A DNA stretch of 64,000 bases from Methanofervidicoccus abyssi (GCF_004310395.1 NZ_BFAX01000001.1:186001-250000); one strand, 5' to 3'; shown: positions 18,551-28,569, counted from the first letter of the stretch. Numbers and translations: made by a program. Notes: a model not told the origin generated them from the sequence alone.

Positions 18551-19900
18551 TTAGAGTATTCTCAGGTAAGTCTTAATCTCCCAGTCTGTAACTGAAGTTC
18601 TGAAACTGTCCCACTCAGCAGTTTTTATTTCCATAAATTGCTCGTATATATGATCTCCAAGTGCCTTCTTCAGGACTGGATCGTTTTCCAACTCCTCAAG
18701 AGCTTCCTTTAAGTTAGATGGTACAGATTCAATTCCTAACTCCTTCTTCTCCTTATCACTCATTGTAAATATGTTCCTCTCCACAGGTTCTGGTGGTGTC
18801 AACTTCTTCTTTATTCCATCTAATCCAGCTGCTAACATTACTGTAAATGCTAAATATGGGTTACAGGATGGATCTGGTGCCCTGAACTCGATCCTTGTAC
18901 CTTTACCTCTTATTGCAGGCACTCTAATTATCGCACTTCTGTTCTTATTTGCCCAGGCGATGTTGACAGGAGCTTCATAACCTGGTACTAACCTCTTGTA
19001 GGAGTTAACTGTTGGGTTTGTTATTGCAACTATTGCCTTAGCATGTTCCAAGATACCTGCAATATAACTTAAACATGTCTCACTTAACTGATATGGTCCA
19101 TTTTCATCGTAGAAGGAAGGCTTTCCATCTAACCACACACTCTGGTGGCAGTGCATACCGTTACCGTTCATACCGTAGAATGGTTTGGGCATAAAGGTTG
19201 CCATTAATCCGTACTTCTTTGCTATCATCTTTATAGTTGTCTTGAAGGTGACGACACTGTCTGCTGTCTTCAGGGCGTTATCAAACTTGAAATCTACCTC
19301 GTGCTGTCCTGGTGCTACCTCGTGGTGGGATGCCTCTACGTGGAAGCCAAGGTTCTCTAGGGCCAATACTATATCCCTTCTGATATCTGGGGCGTCATCT
19401 AAAGGCTCCATATCGAAGTATCCTCCAATGTCAGCAGGGATCATCCTATGTGGGTTGTGAGGATCTGGTTTTACTAAGAAAAACTCTGGTTCAGGTCCTA
19501 CGAAATACTCCCCATTTAGATCCTCTTTGAGTTGATTCATTATCTTCTTTAAACAACTTCTTGGATCTCCTTCAAATGGCTTTCCTTCTGGTGTATAGAC
19601 GTCACAGATAACTCTTGCTACAGATTTCTCTGTAGGTCTCCAGGGCAAAACAGAGAGTGTTGAGAGATCAGGTTTTAACAACATATCAGAGTGCTCTATT
19701 GGAACAAAACCCTTAATTGAGGAACCGTCGAAGTGTATTCCCTCTGTAAGTATCTCCCTCAACTCTTCAAGACCCTTCTCTCCAGGTTTCACAGGGTAGG
19801 CTACATTCTTAGGAGCACCTAAGATATCCACAAATTGGAACCTTATAAACTTAACATCGTTGGTTTTTATGTAATCCAGGGCCTTTTCAACTAGATCCAT
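18551..19900 (-). CDS. glnA: Glutamine synthetase
   Basis: A 449-aa type I glutamine synthetase that makes glutamine from glutamate, ammonia and ATP. Visible landmarks are GIHFDGSSIKGF, the metal-site GPEPEFFL, the ATP-site HHEVAPGQHEVDF, MNGNGMHCHQSVW and NRSAIIRVP. The length is that of the GSI-alpha form, which lacks the adenylylation insertion. GGGGTG precedes the ATG. Regulation by nitrogen is indicated by the NrpR operator just upstream. Confidence 0.97.
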   Translation of the reverse strand: MDLVEKALDYIKTNDVKFIRFQFVDILGAPKNVAYPVKPGEKGLEELREILTEGIHFDGSSIKGFVPIEHSDMLLKPDLSTLSVLPWRPTEKSVARVICDVYTPEGKPFEGDPRSCLKKIMNQLKEDLNGEYFVGPEPEFFLVKPDPHNPHRMIPADIGGYFDMEPLDDAPDIRRDIVLALENLGFHVEASHHEVAPGQHEVDFKFDNALKTADSVVTFKTTIKMIAKKYGLMATFMPKPFYGMNGNGMHCHQSVWLDGKPSFYDENGPYQLSETCLSYIAGILEHAKAIVAITNPTVNSYKRLVPGYEAPVNIAWANKNRSAIIRVPAIRGKGTRIEFRAPDPSCNPYLAFTVMLAAGLDGIKKKLTPPEPVERNIFTMSDKEKKELGIESVPSNLKEALEELENDPVLKKALGDHIYEQFMEIKTAEWDSFRTSVTDWEIKTYLRIL

Positions 19901-19938
19901 TATCTACACCCCAAAAATTATTCTGATTTACAATTGTC

Positions 19939-19952
19939 GGAAATATGTTTCC
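19939..19952. promoter_or_regulatory. NrpR operator of glnA
   Basis: GGAAATATGTTTCC matches GGAA-N6-TTCC, the operator known for the nitrogen repressor NrpR in Methanococcus and Methanocaldococcus. It sits 39-52 bases before the glnA ATG and about 25 bases downstream of the TATA-like sequence, i.e. at the expected transcription start, where binding would block initiation when nitrogen is plentiful. Confidence 0.85.
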
Positions 19953-19968
19953 TATTATTTCATATTAT

Positions 19969-19982
19969 TGTATATATAATTT
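19969..19982. promoter_or_regulatory. TATA element shared by glnA and the radical SAM gene
   Basis: TATATATA with AT flanks (19971-19980) is nearly symmetrical. On the minus strand it is correctly placed for glnA; on the plus strand it is about 25-30 bases before the ATG at 20002, which would give a nearly leaderless mRNA. One TBP site could therefore serve both directions; this is inference. Confidence 0.45.
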
Positions 19983-20001
19983 ACGGTTTTAATGTGAGAA
20001 T

Positions 20002-21546
20002 ATGAAATTCCTAATACTGGATGGATATACTGATGAACCTGCAGGATTGGGAGTACCTCCCTATATAGGTACATATCCAAGGTACGCCGCTGGAGTCTTC
20101 TACCACTATGGATATAGAGATGTCCATTACATTACTATAGATAAGTTAAGGGAAGAGTTGAAAAGAGGTTATGATCTAAATAAATTCGATATAATAGTAG
20201 CTATATGTGGGTTTCATACACCTGGGAAGTATCTAAATGTCAAACCTGCTACATTAAAAGAGATAGTCTCTATCTTATACAACTATAGAGGTATTAAGAT
20301 CTTAGGAGGTCCTGCAGGGACGAGATTTGGATCTTCCATGGAGGGAGGTATCTTAAAGGATGAAGAAAGGTATAAGTCCTTCTTCCATCTTGTAGCAGAA
20401 GGAGATCTTGAGAAACTTCTTTCCGATCTCATTGAAAATAGGTTTAACCTTGAAAAAATAGACAGAGAATACTATCAACTTAGAGACTACAAAAGTATAA
20501 GGGAGTTTGCAATAAAAGGGGCAAAGATTGTAAAGGAGCATCCAAACTACCCCTATGTAGTTGCAGAGATAGAAACCTACAGAGGATGTTCCAGGTATTT
20601 AAGTGGAGGATGTTCCTTCTGTACAGAGCCGAGACGCTTCGGTACTCCAAAGTTCAGAGATGAGAAGGATATAGTTGATGAGATAGGAGAGTTGTATAAC
20701 CAAGGTGTTAGATACTTCAGGATAGGTAGACAACCCTGCATATTCTCCTACAAGTCAGTAGAAAGTGAGAGAGAAGAGATACCTAAACCTAACGTTGAGG
20801 CTATAGAAAAGTTATTTAAAGGTATATGGAGCAGGGCTAAGCCTAAGGTACTCCACATAGATAACGCCAACCCTGCAGTAATAGCTAGACATGAGGAGGA
20901 GAGCAGGAAGGTTGCCAAGATACTGGTGAAGTACTGTACAAGTGGAAACGTAGCTGCCTTTGGTGTGGAGAGTTTCGACGAGAAGGTAATTAAGATGAAC
21001 AACTTACTAACAACTCCAGAAGATGTTCTTAAAGCGGTGGAGATACTGAACGAAGTTGGAGGTAGGAAGGGTCCAAGTGGTCTTCCCTATCTACTCCCAG
21101 GTATAAACCTACTCTTTGGGTTAAAGGGAGAGTCCAAGAGAACCTTTAAGATAAACTATCAGTATTTAAAGGAGATATACGATAGGGGCTTGATGTTGCG
21201 GAGGATAAATATAAGGCAGGTAGTACCCTTTTACGGTACTAACATAGATACTAGAGATGTTAAAAAAGCGAAGAAAAGGAAAAAATTATTCCTAAGTTTT
21301 AAAGAAAAGGTTAGGGAAGAAATAGATAAACCTATGTTGAAGAGGGTTATTCCAAAGGGTACTGTATTAAGGGATGTGCTCTTAGAAGTGAAAGAGAAAA
21401 ACCTGTACTTTGGTAGACAACTTGGTACCTATCCAATACTGGTAGGTATAAAGGAGGAAGGGCTGGAGCTCAGATCCTTTGTAGATGTGAAGGTGGTAGA
21501 TTACGGTAGAAGATCTATAACTGGTGTAGTAGTTAGTGTAAAATAA
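20002..21546 (+). CDS. B12-binding-like/radical SAM protein with CX7CX2C motif
   Basis: A 514-aa protein. The first 150 residues resemble a B12-binding-like Rossmann domain (IIVAICGFHTPG; IKILGGPAGTRFG). A radical SAM barrel follows, with C196, C204 and C207 (GCSRYLSGGCSFC), a CX7CX2C spacing instead of CX3CX2C, then FRIGRQP and HIDNANPAVIARH. The last 70 residues form a TRAM-like beta domain. It belongs to the uncharacterised methanogen MJ-type B12/radical SAM families; substrate is unknown. It is divergent from glnA. GTGAGA is before the ATG. Confidence 0.8.
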   Translation: MKFLILDGYTDEPAGLGVPPYIGTYPRYAAGVFYHYGYRDVHYITIDKLREELKRGYDLNKFDIIVAICGFHTPGKYLNVKPATLKEIVSILYNYRGIKILGGPAGTRFGSSMEGGILKDEERYKSFFHLVAEGDLEKLLSDLIENRFNLEKIDREYYQLRDYKSIREFAIKGAKIVKEHPNYPYVVAEIETYRGCSRYLSGGCSFCTEPRRFGTPKFRDEKDIVDEIGELYNQGVRYFRIGRQPCIFSYKSVESEREEIPKPNVEAIEKLFKGIWSRAKPKVLHIDNANPAVIARHEEESRKVAKILVKYCTSGNVAAFGVESFDEKVIKMNNLLTTPEDVLKAVEILNEVGGRKGPSGLPYLLPGINLLFGLKGESKRTFKINYQYLKEIYDRGLMLRRINIRQVVPFYGTNIDTRDVKKAKKRKKLFLSFKEKVREEIDKPMLKRVIPKGTVLRDVLLEVKEKNLYFGRQLGTYPILVGIKEEGLELRSFVDVKVVDYGRRSITGVVVSVK

Positions 21547-21884
21547 CAACACTCAGTTCTAATTAAAAATAATGAAAGATTTACTATCTTTTTTAAGTCC
21601 CTAATACACTTCTTATAATATTAGATCCCATAGCTCCTTTTATACTGTTTTTATTACTAATTAATGGATTTTAAATTACTGATTTTGGGCTACTCTATCA
21701 TTCTTTTATTTTAAAAAATTATTGTCAAAACCCTAATTGGATACACAATAAAGCAGTTATTTCATCCACAAAATATATAAAACATTAATACTACAATAGA
21801 TATTATTTATACTATAGTATAATTTACTATCAAAAATTTTCTTATAATAATAACATCTTAAAATATATTAAAAGAGTTGAAAGT
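21547..21884. other. Gap before comA
   Basis: AT-rich, without a gene. A palindromic TACTATAGTA near 21811 with TTTATACTATAG is a candidate TATA region for comA. Nothing else stands out. Confidence 0.4.
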
Positions 21885-22643
21885 ATGAAGGCCTTTGAAT
21901 TTCTAAGAAAATCTAGAGAGAAGTTAGGTATCACAGTTGTATTAGATAAAGGGCTGTCTCCAGAATTCCTAAGAGACTATCTTAGAGTATGTGGGGAGTA
22001 TATAACCTTTGTTAAATTTGGATGGGGTACTTCTGCAGTAATAGATAGGGATATTGTAAAGGAGAAGATCGAGATATACAAAAAATACGGGATAAAGGCC
22101 TATCCTGGTGGTACTCTATTTGAGGTTTCCTACTCCAAAGGGCTATTTGAGGAGTATCTAAAGGAGTGTGAGGAGTTAGGTTTTGAAACCGTGGAGATAT
22201 CAGATGGCTCTATAACTCTAAGTTTAGAAGAGAGGGAAGATATTATAAGGAAGGCGATAGAGAGGGGTTTTACTGTATTGACAGAGGTTGGAAAAAAGAG
22301 TGTAGAAATGGATAGAAAGATAACCTTAGAGGAGAGAATAGAGTTGATAAACAGAGATATAGATATAGGTGCAGATTACGTAATTGTGGAGGGTAGGGAG
22401 AGTGGAAAATCTATAGGTCTCTTTGATAGTAAAGGTAATGTTAAAGAGGAGGATTTTAAAATCTTAGTAAATTCGGTCCCTCTTGAAAAGGTGATATTCG
22501 AGGCTCCTCAGAAGAATCAACAGGTTTATTTTATACTCAATATTGGGCCTGATGTTAATTTAGGGAATATTTCATATGAAGATGTAATCTCTTTAGAGAC
22601 TCTGAGGAAGGGATTGAGAGGAGATACATTTGGAAAGGTTTAG
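21885..22643 (+). CDS. comA: Phosphosulfolactate synthase
   Basis: A 252-aa TIM-barrel enzyme that adds sulfite to phosphoenolpyruvate, the first step of coenzyme M synthesis in methanogens. Diagnostic pieces are GLSPEFLRDYLRVCGEYITF, VKFGWGTSAV, KAYPGGTLFEVSYSKG, VEISDGSITLSLEEREDII and LTEVGKK. Length is usual. A weak binding site (AAGAGTTGAA) precedes the ATG. No other com gene follows; instead a broken reading frame lies downstream. Confidence 0.95.
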   Translation: MKAFEFLRKSREKLGITVVLDKGLSPEFLRDYLRVCGEYITFVKFGWGTSAVIDRDIVKEKIEIYKKYGIKAYPGGTLFEVSYSKGLFEEYLKECEELGFETVEISDGSITLSLEEREDIIRKAIERGFTVLTEVGKKSVEMDRKITLEERIELINRDIDIGADYVIVEGRESGKSIGLFDSKGNVKEEDFKILVNSVPLEKVIFEAPQKNQQVYFILNIGPDVNLGNISYEDVISLETLRKGLRGDTFGKV

Positions 22644-22662
22644 AATAACAGAGAGGTTAACT

Positions 22663-23050
22663 ATGGATATCAGAGAGATCACTGTTATTGGAGGGTATGA
22701 CAAGTATGGAGAGCTAGAGAATGTGAGAGAACTAAGGATTAGATAAAAATTATAACAATAAAAATATCGAAATAGCTGGTACAATCGATGGATATAGAGG
22801 GGATTTTATACTGGATCCCTACCTGGCGAGCCATCCTGTAGGGAAACCTTACTGATCCCAAAAAGAGTTGAATTAGAAGTTGGAGATCACATACACTACA
22901 GGCCTTTAGGTTGTCCAATACCTCATTTTGCCAAAGTTATTCAGGAAAAAGATGGACTTTAGTATGATGCAGAAGGTACACTCTGGAGTTGTAGTAGAAG
23001 TGGAAGGAAAGAGAGCATATATCGAAGGTATAGACTTAAAGGTGTTTTAG
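22663..23050 (+). pseudogene. Broken gene downstream of comA, family not recognised
   Basis: Starting at ATG 22663 the frames can be pieced together: MDIREITVIGGYDKYGELEN, then after a stop and shift IAGTIDGYRGDFILDPYLAS, then in a third frame [20 protein letters not shown] and [15 protein letters not shown], a stop, and finally [20 protein letters not shown] to a stop at 23050. At least three frameshifts and two stops interrupt a protein of about 130 aa. The sequence is clearly protein-like in each piece, so the loss is recent. It starts 20 bases after comA and its end overlaps the larC stop. I cannot name it. Confidence 0.75.
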
Positions 23051-24268
23051 GTGCCTGTAGATCTTAGATACTTCTTTCTCTATCTCCTTTAGAACTACTC
23101 TAAGGGGAATATTCATATCCTCTGCTATTCTCTTTATATCATCGTATTCAGGTTTTGCATTTATCAATTTATCCCCTAGATAAGATACCTTAACTCTAAT
23201 TTTGTAGGATCTTCCCTTTATATTAATATTGTGCACTTTTATACTACGCTCTGCCTTTATCCTACCAACTTCTTTAACTCTAACTCCTAAGGTCCCAGTC
23301 TCCTCCATAAGTGTCTCCACCATCCTGTCGAGATTCCTATAGTCTGTAATTACAGTAATGATATGAGTAGGCCTATTCTTCTTTCCTATACCATTTACAA
23401 CGAAAACCTCCTTAGCACCTCTCTTAAATAGTATCTCGTAGAGGTTCCCAATAATCTCACCAGAAATATCATCTACATTTGTTTCAAGGACTACAATACT
23501 TTCTCTATTATCTTTAATCTCTCCCTCAACTACTCTCAGAACGTTTGGTACATTCTCCAACCTTTTAGAGCCTCCTCCATATCCTACCTTTAAAGGTATC
23601 ATCTCAGGATAGTTATCCAATACTCTATCTACAATATTTGCCAGTATGGCTATACCTGTTGGTGTAGTATGTTCAAAGTTGGTGATATATGGGGGATTTA
23701 TGTATTTTATACCGTATTTACACAGTATCTCCAAGGTACTTGGAGCAGGTACAGGAAGGATGCCATGTTCTATCTGTATATATCCGCAACCTAATACAGG
23801 GGGTGTGGAGTAAATTTTACCATCTAAGTATCCATGCCTCTCAAGTAATACAACACTTCCTAAGATGTCAAAAATGGTATCGAGAGAAGAGATCTCGTGA
23901 AGGTGGATATTTTTATCCCCATGTACCCTCATCTCTGCAGATATAAGATCATCTAAGATGTTTAAAGATAAACTCCTTACCTTCCCCGAGAGTTCCAACT
24001 TATTTATCACTTCCTCCATAGCCTTTTTTAGATCCCAAGGATTTTTAAGTCTGTCCTCCACTATATCTATATGGAGTCTTTTCGCTCTTATTCCATTTAT
24101 CTTTTCCTCTCTGATATCCACTTTAAATCTTTTACAATTGCTCAACTCCTCTATAGCTTGAGATATTTGATACACTATATCGACATTTCCTGTTAGATCT
24201 ATAAGTGCAGATAGTAACATATCACCCGATATACCAGATATCTGAGGGTCTATAAGGAGTACTTTCAT
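23036..24268 (-). CDS. larC: Nickel-pincer cofactor biosynthesis protein LarC
   Basis: A 410-aa protein of the LarC family, which inserts nickel into the pyridinium dithiocarboxylate mononucleotide cofactor of lactate racemase-type enzymes. Diagnostic pieces are [61 protein letters not shown] and [13 protein letters not shown]. It is a single uninterrupted frame. Neither larB nor larE is nearby. The + strand pseudogene overlaps its 3' end by 15 bases. GGGATAAA precedes the ATG. Confidence 0.9.
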   Translation of the reverse strand: MKVLLIDPQISGISGDMLLSALIDLTGNVDIVYQISQAIEELSNCKRFKVDIREEKINGIRAKRLHIDIVEDRLKNPWDLKKAMEEVINKLELSGKVRSLSLNILDDLISAEMRVHGDKNIHLHEISSLDTIFDILGSVVLLERHGYLDGKIYSTPPVLGCGYIQIEHGILPVPAPSTLEILCKYGIKYINPPYITNFEHTTPTGIAILANIVDRVLDNYPEMIPLKVGYGGGSKRLENVPNVLRVVEGEIKDNRESIVVLETNVDDISGEIIGNLYEILFKRGAKEVFVVNGIGKKNRPTHIITVITDYRNLDRMVETLMEETGTLGVRVKEVGRIKAERSIKVHNINIKGRSYKIRVKVSYLGDKLINAKPEYDDIKRIAEDMNIPLRVVLKEIEKEVSKIYRHLKHL

Positions 24269-24425
24269 TTTATCCCAATAGATTTTAATGAAGATAAAAA
24301 TAAAGACGTTTTAACCTTTAATTATTTTGTAAGTAACTCTTTTTAAATAGAAGGATTATATAATATAAAAATATTATAAACAATATATTCTAATATATCC
24401 GATATATTATAAATTGAGGGAAAAG

Positions 24426-25064
24426 ATGAATATAAAAGAGTTAATTCTAAATCCAGATAGATTCTTTAGAGATCTATCCAATAAAGAACCTTCCCTTACA
24501 ACACCCTTTATAATTATTTTTATCCTTTCAGTGCTCGATGCTATCTATACCTGTGTCTATTTCTATTATTTTTTCTTAACATCAGCAGGTTTCGATCTCT
24601 GTTCATCAGATATATTAGTGATACTAACTGTATCTTTAATATTCATTATATTAGTAGCTTTCCTATCTATATCTATAGGATGGCTGTTAGCAGCAGGAAT
24701 AATGTATCTAATTTCTAAATTATTTAAGGGAAAGGGTTCTTTTAAGAGGACCATGGAATTTACTGGGTACGGTTACTTTCCAACTATTATAGGAGTGTTG
24801 ATCTCTATTTTAGTAAGTTATTACTTCTTCTCTAATAACCAGGTACTTACTCCTGAAGTTGCGGACAAGATTTATACATTTATAACCCCAATTGGTATTG
24901 TAACTACTCTGTGGACCTTAGGTTTATGGACCTATGGAATAAAATATGCAATGAATCTGGATTTAAAGAAAGCGTTTGTCGTTGCATTGTTACTGGTAGT
25001 GCTACTTTTCATCATTTATATGTTGATTTTCATCGTCTATATATTGATACAGTCACTGTTCTAA
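24426..25064 (+). CDS. Yip1-family integral membrane protein
   Basis: A 212-aa membrane protein with about five or six hydrophobic segments. The N-terminus NIKELILNPDRFFRDLSNKE is the typical soluble head of archaeal Yip1 domain proteins, and the GTMEFTGYGYFPTIIG-like stretch (RTMEFTGYGYFPTIIGVLIS) is the conserved loop. Function in archaea is unknown. The ATG at 24426 is preferred to a TTG four codons earlier because GAGGG lies upstream. Confidence 0.75.
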   Translation: MNIKELILNPDRFFRDLSNKEPSLTTPFIIIFILSVLDAIYTCVYFYYFFLTSAGFDLCSSDILVILTVSLIFIILVAFLSISIGWLLAAGIMYLISKLFKGKGSFKRTMEFTGYGYFPTIIGVLISILVSYYFFSNNQVLTPEVADKIYTFITPIGIVTTLWTLGLWTYGIKYAMNLDLKKAFVVALLLVVLLFIIYMLIFIVYILIQSLF

Positions 25065-25129
25065 GGTGGAGTTATGAAAAAGTTCTTTTTCTTTTATCAA
25101 CTTATATGGTAAAATTTGTAAATTTTTGA

Positions 25130-25323
25130 ATAAAAAAAGTACTTAAAATCTGGAAAATCTACGTCTATGGTTATATAATCATATACTATGAGGGAGAGAT
25201 AAACAATACTATAATTAGGTATTGTCCTTACGGGATAAGTAAGGAGTACATCCAGATCCTTAAGGGAAGACTACAAATACATCTGTCCCAAGGTAAATAT
25301 AAAGTTCGAAAATAGAGTAAAAT
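25130..25323 (+). pseudogene. Relic of a small cysteine-containing protein
   Basis: The plus strand reads GYIIIYYEGEINNTIIRYCP and YGISKEYIQILKGRL without a proper start, then a shift gives DYKYICPKVNIKFENRVK and a stop at 25323. The pieces look protein-like with YCPYG and YICPK cysteines. There is no start codon with a binding site and the frame is broken. Family not recognised. It fills part of the gap between the Yip1 and HIT genes; the rest (25324-25472) is AT-rich without features. Confidence 0.45.
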
Positions 25324-25472
25324 AAATATAACCAAAATAATAGCGAATAAAAATATTGGAAATAATTAGAAAGAATAGAAACAGAAAGTTTAACAGATTT
25401 TGATTTTAATTATTCTTATAAAAATAAAAAAAGTAATCATTAACATCTCGTAGAGGTTAGCTGTGAAGTACC

Positions 25473-25874
25473 TTAGCTCTTTATCCCTTTCAACTCCTCC
25501 AGCACTTTATCTAAATCCATCTCAACTGGGGGAGACAGTTTAATAACTTCCTCCTTTTCATTATTATATCTTGGTATTATATGGAAGTGTAGATGAGGCA
25601 CTTCCTGTCCAGCAGTAGGTTTGTTGTTATTTAGTATATTATAACCATCAAAATTTAGAGGTTTTAGTATCTCTAAAACCTTCTTAATAGTTCTAATTAG
25701 AGCTAAGGCAGTATCTTCTGGAAGTTCTTCAAAGGTTTCATAGTGTTCCTTAGGTATAATCAAGGTGTGTCCCTTACTTCTTGGGTTTATATCTAAAAAT
25801 GCCATAGTTTTTTCGTCCTCGTATATTATCTTTGCAGGTATTTCCTTCTTAACTATTTTACAGAAGATACACAT
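25473..25874 (-). CDS. HIT family nucleotide-binding hydrolase
   Basis: A 133-aa histidine-triad protein. The catalytic HLHFHI motif is at about residues 93-98, and CIFCKIVKKEIPAKIIYEDE at the start holds the zinc-type cysteines of the HINT-like branch. These enzymes hydrolyse AMP-lysine or dinucleotide substrates; the substrate here is unknown. It starts 6 bases after GGGP synthase in the same operon. GGTGATGGT precedes the ATG region. Confidence 0.92.
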   Translation of the reverse strand: MCIFCKIVKKEIPAKIIYEDEKTMAFLDINPRSKGHTLIIPKEHYETFEELPEDTALALIRTIKKVLEILKPLNFDGYNILNNNKPTAGQEVPHLHFHIIPRYNNEKEEVIKLSPPVEMDLDKVLEELKGIKS

Positions 25875-25880
25875 ACACCA

Positions 25881-26639
25881 TCACCTCAACTTCTCCCTTC
25901 CCGCTTTCTTTACAGCACTCCATATGCCCTCCATAATAGAGGGATTTCCCTCTACAACAGTACCTGTTACAACAGCATCTGCTCCACTTACTATTTTTCT
26001 GTAAGCCACTTCAGGAGTTCTTATACCTCCTCCTACTATGATGTTGATACCACTTAACTCCTTGGAAACCTTGATCATCTCGTCACTTACAGGACACTCT
26101 GCACCACTTCCAGCCTCTAAATAGGCCCATCTCATCCCAAAGTACCTTGCAGAGAGACAGTACATGGCAGCTATCTCAGGTTTTCTCTGGGGTATCTCAT
26201 TTACTTCTCCAACAAAACCTACTGCAGTCTTCCTAACAGGCTCAACACCTAAGTAAGCCATAGGTATAGGTTCTAAAGAATACCTCTTGATAATAAGTGC
26301 TCCTAAGGTAGGTGCCAAGGTTGTCCAGTAGGTGTTGTTAGAATTCATAAGGGACATAAAGAACACTGCATCTGCGTAAGGTGTCAGTCCATCTATGTTT
26401 CCAGGGAAGAGTATAACAGGTATATCTTTAACTATCTTTTTGATCTCTCTTGTAATCTCATCTAAGTTAGATACTCCAATACTTCCTCCAACAATTACAG
26501 CATCTGCATACTCTTCAACCTTTTCTAATATCTGTGAGATATTCCTATCTTCAGGATCCACAAGTACAAAATAAAGAGCACCTTCACTTTCTAAGATACT
26601 GTATAGCCTTTTCTCCACCTTCCCAATGGAGATCTCCAT
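25881..26639 (-). CDS. Geranylgeranylglyceryl phosphate synthase
   Basis: A 252-aa TIM barrel that joins geranylgeranyl diphosphate to sn-glycerol-1-phosphate, the first ether bond of archaeal lipids. Landmarks are YFVLVDPEDRN, ADAVIVGGSIGVSNLDEIT, ILFPGNIDGLTPYADAVFFM, YLEAGSGAECPVSDEMIKVS and IIVGGGIRTPEVAYRKIVSG. Length fits the group II enzyme of methanogens. It sits between dehydroquinate synthase II and HIT in one operon. Confidence 0.94.
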   Translation of the reverse strand: MEISIGKVEKRLYSILESEGALYFVLVDPEDRNISQILEKVEEYADAVIVGGSIGVSNLDEITREIKKIVKDIPVILFPGNIDGLTPYADAVFFMSLMNSNNTYWTTLAPTLGALIIKRYSLEPIPMAYLGVEPVRKTAVGFVGEVNEIPQRKPEIAAMYCLSARYFGMRWAYLEAGSGAECPVSDEMIKVSKELSGINIIVGGGIRTPEVAYRKIVSGADAVVTGTVVEGNPSIMEGIWSAVKKAGREKLR

Positions 26640-26648
26640 TATAACACC

Positions 26649-27734
26649 TTACCTCTCAATTATAGTCTCCTTTATAGCCATTCCAAAGTGCCTGGCACTC
26701 TCATCGAATTTTATAAGTACCCTGTCCCCCTCTTTCAGGTCCACTACAGAGATGGGTTTCCCACCTTCCCCAACTAATCTTATAGTTTCTGCATTCTGAA
26801 GGATAGTCCTTAATATATCTCCCTTGTACTCTGCCTCGACAAGTACTAACGGCCTCCTCTCTATCTTCACTCTGCCAACCACAGCCTCCCTCGTTATTCC
26901 ATCTTTATTAACTATTAAAACCTTATCTCCAGCCTTTAACTCACTTAGATACTTTGTCTTATTACCTGGACAGAGAACGTAGGCGTGCACAGGGCCAGCA
27001 TTTACCCTGAAAGGTCTTGTGGCAACATATGGATTCTCTACAGTCTCTCCATGGACTAGGAATAGTCCCCTCGAGTAGGATCCAACTAACATTCCTTCCC
27101 CTTCTTCCATAATAGTACAGGTATCTATACATACTCTATCTCCACTGCCGATAGGCTCTACCTTCTTCACAGTGGCGTAATCCAACTTCACCCTCTCGGC
27201 GTTTATCTTTTCTATCATCCTTGAGAAATCCTTGATCTCGTTGGTATCCTTGGAACGTAGTAGAGTACCATCTACTCCTTTCTCCAGTATTTCATATGCT
27301 GTTTTCCCTTCCCCTACATCCTCTATAACAGCTACTATCTTAACGTTACTATCTGTAAGTTTTGCTATAAGATTCTCTAGTGGAATTATCGTCCAATCTT
27401 TACCTTCCACTATGATGTAATCTACATATGGATATTTACTTACCTCGGCGGCGTACTCTTCGTCTTCTTTACTTTCTATAGGTATGTATATTCCAGTCTC
27501 CTTTCCCAACTCCTTAGCCTTTCTCAGTATATCGAGATCTCCACTCTTTTCTATTATGACAATATCTGCATCGAGATCCTTAGATGCGACCTTTATATTT
27601 CCCAACTCTCTAACTTTTTTAATGTCTTCCTTGGGAACATAAACTGCGGGAATAGAACTTTCTAAGGCGTCTTTTACTATCTCCTTTCTCTCGTCCCAGG
27701 TAGTACCACTTACATATATCCATCCAAATTTCAT
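26649..27734 (-). CDS. aroB': 3-dehydroquinate synthase II
   Basis: A 361-aa archaeal enzyme (MJ1249 family) that forms 3-dehydroquinate from 2-amino-3,7-dideoxy-D-threo-hept-6-ulosonate, replacing DAHP-based AroB. The start [20 protein letters not shown] and the segments [20 protein letters not shown] and [14 protein letters not shown] are diagnostic. The ATG at 27734 with GAGGTG is preferred over an upstream GTG. It heads an operon with GGGP synthase and HIT. Confidence 0.95.
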   Translation of the reverse strand: MKFGWIYVSGTTWDERKEIVKDALESSIPAVYVPKEDIKKVRELGNIKVASKDLDADIVIIEKSGDLDILRKAKELGKETGIYIPIESKEDEEYAAEVSKYPYVDYIIVEGKDWTIIPLENLIAKLTDSNVKIVAVIEDVGEGKTAYEILEKGVDGTLLRSKDTNEIKDFSRMIEKINAERVKLDYATVKKVEPIGSGDRVCIDTCTIMEEGEGMLVGSYSRGLFLVHGETVENPYVATRPFRVNAGPVHAYVLCPGNKTKYLSELKAGDKVLIVNKDGITREAVVGRVKIERRPLVLVEAEYKGDILRTILQNAETIRLVGEGGKPISVVDLKEGDRVLIKFDESARHFGMAIKETIIER

Positions 27735-28569
27735 ACTATACACCTCAGATCATTTATGATAATAGACAGTATAGAATTATAATATTTTATGGTTTTTATA
27801 TCAATAGTATAAATTTAATTTTAATTAAACAACAACCTTTCAGAACCTCCCAATAAAAAATATGTATAGAAGGGACTAGAAAAATTATCAAAGTAAGAAC
27901 GATTGTTAAATCAGAAATAAATAAAAAAATAAAAATCTCTTAAAAAAGAAGGTTTAATATAAAATCCTGTATTACTCCCCCAGTATACAATATAATCCAG
28001 GGATAAAAACTTTTACTTTTTCATCTGTTCTCATTCTTTATTATTATTTTCTGGTTTTGAGAGAAATTTGTTTTTTCCATCTGTATTTAATTCTTTATTA
28101 TAAAGTTTAACAGTTTTTTAAGATTATATTTTTACTATTAATCCTAAGTATTTTATTGAGAATACTGGATTTGTTGTTAAGTTTTAGTTATTACTCCTGG
28201 ATATTGGAAGAAGAGTAAGGTTTATAACAGGGATATTGAGTATTATTACCTTTTAACAATACTGTTGGTATTCTTTTAGTATCTACACTTTTGTCATTTT
28301 AATTAATAACTATAAATCCATAGACTAAAAAAGGAGATAATAAATGATGATTTATTTTATAATTTTCTCTTTATAATTATTATTATAATTATTATCCAAT
28401 CTCCCAGATAGCTGTTGTTTAGTTAATTAATTTTGTTCAGGATTATATGACTTTTAAATTATTACTAAAGGTAATTGTTAATACAAGTTATCATAAAACA
28501 TTAAAAAATAGGAAAATTCCATTATTAGTTTAGGTGTATTGATTATCAAAATAAAAACATGGTGAAGTC
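27735..28569. other. Long gap between divergent aroB' and pyrF
   Basis: About 830 AT-rich bases without a supported gene. It holds a copy of the dispersed repeat at 28195-28220 (TCCTGGATATTGGAAGAAG), and many TATA-like runs. The arrangement is divergent, so both promoters should lie here. No RNA gene was recognised. Confidence 0.45.
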
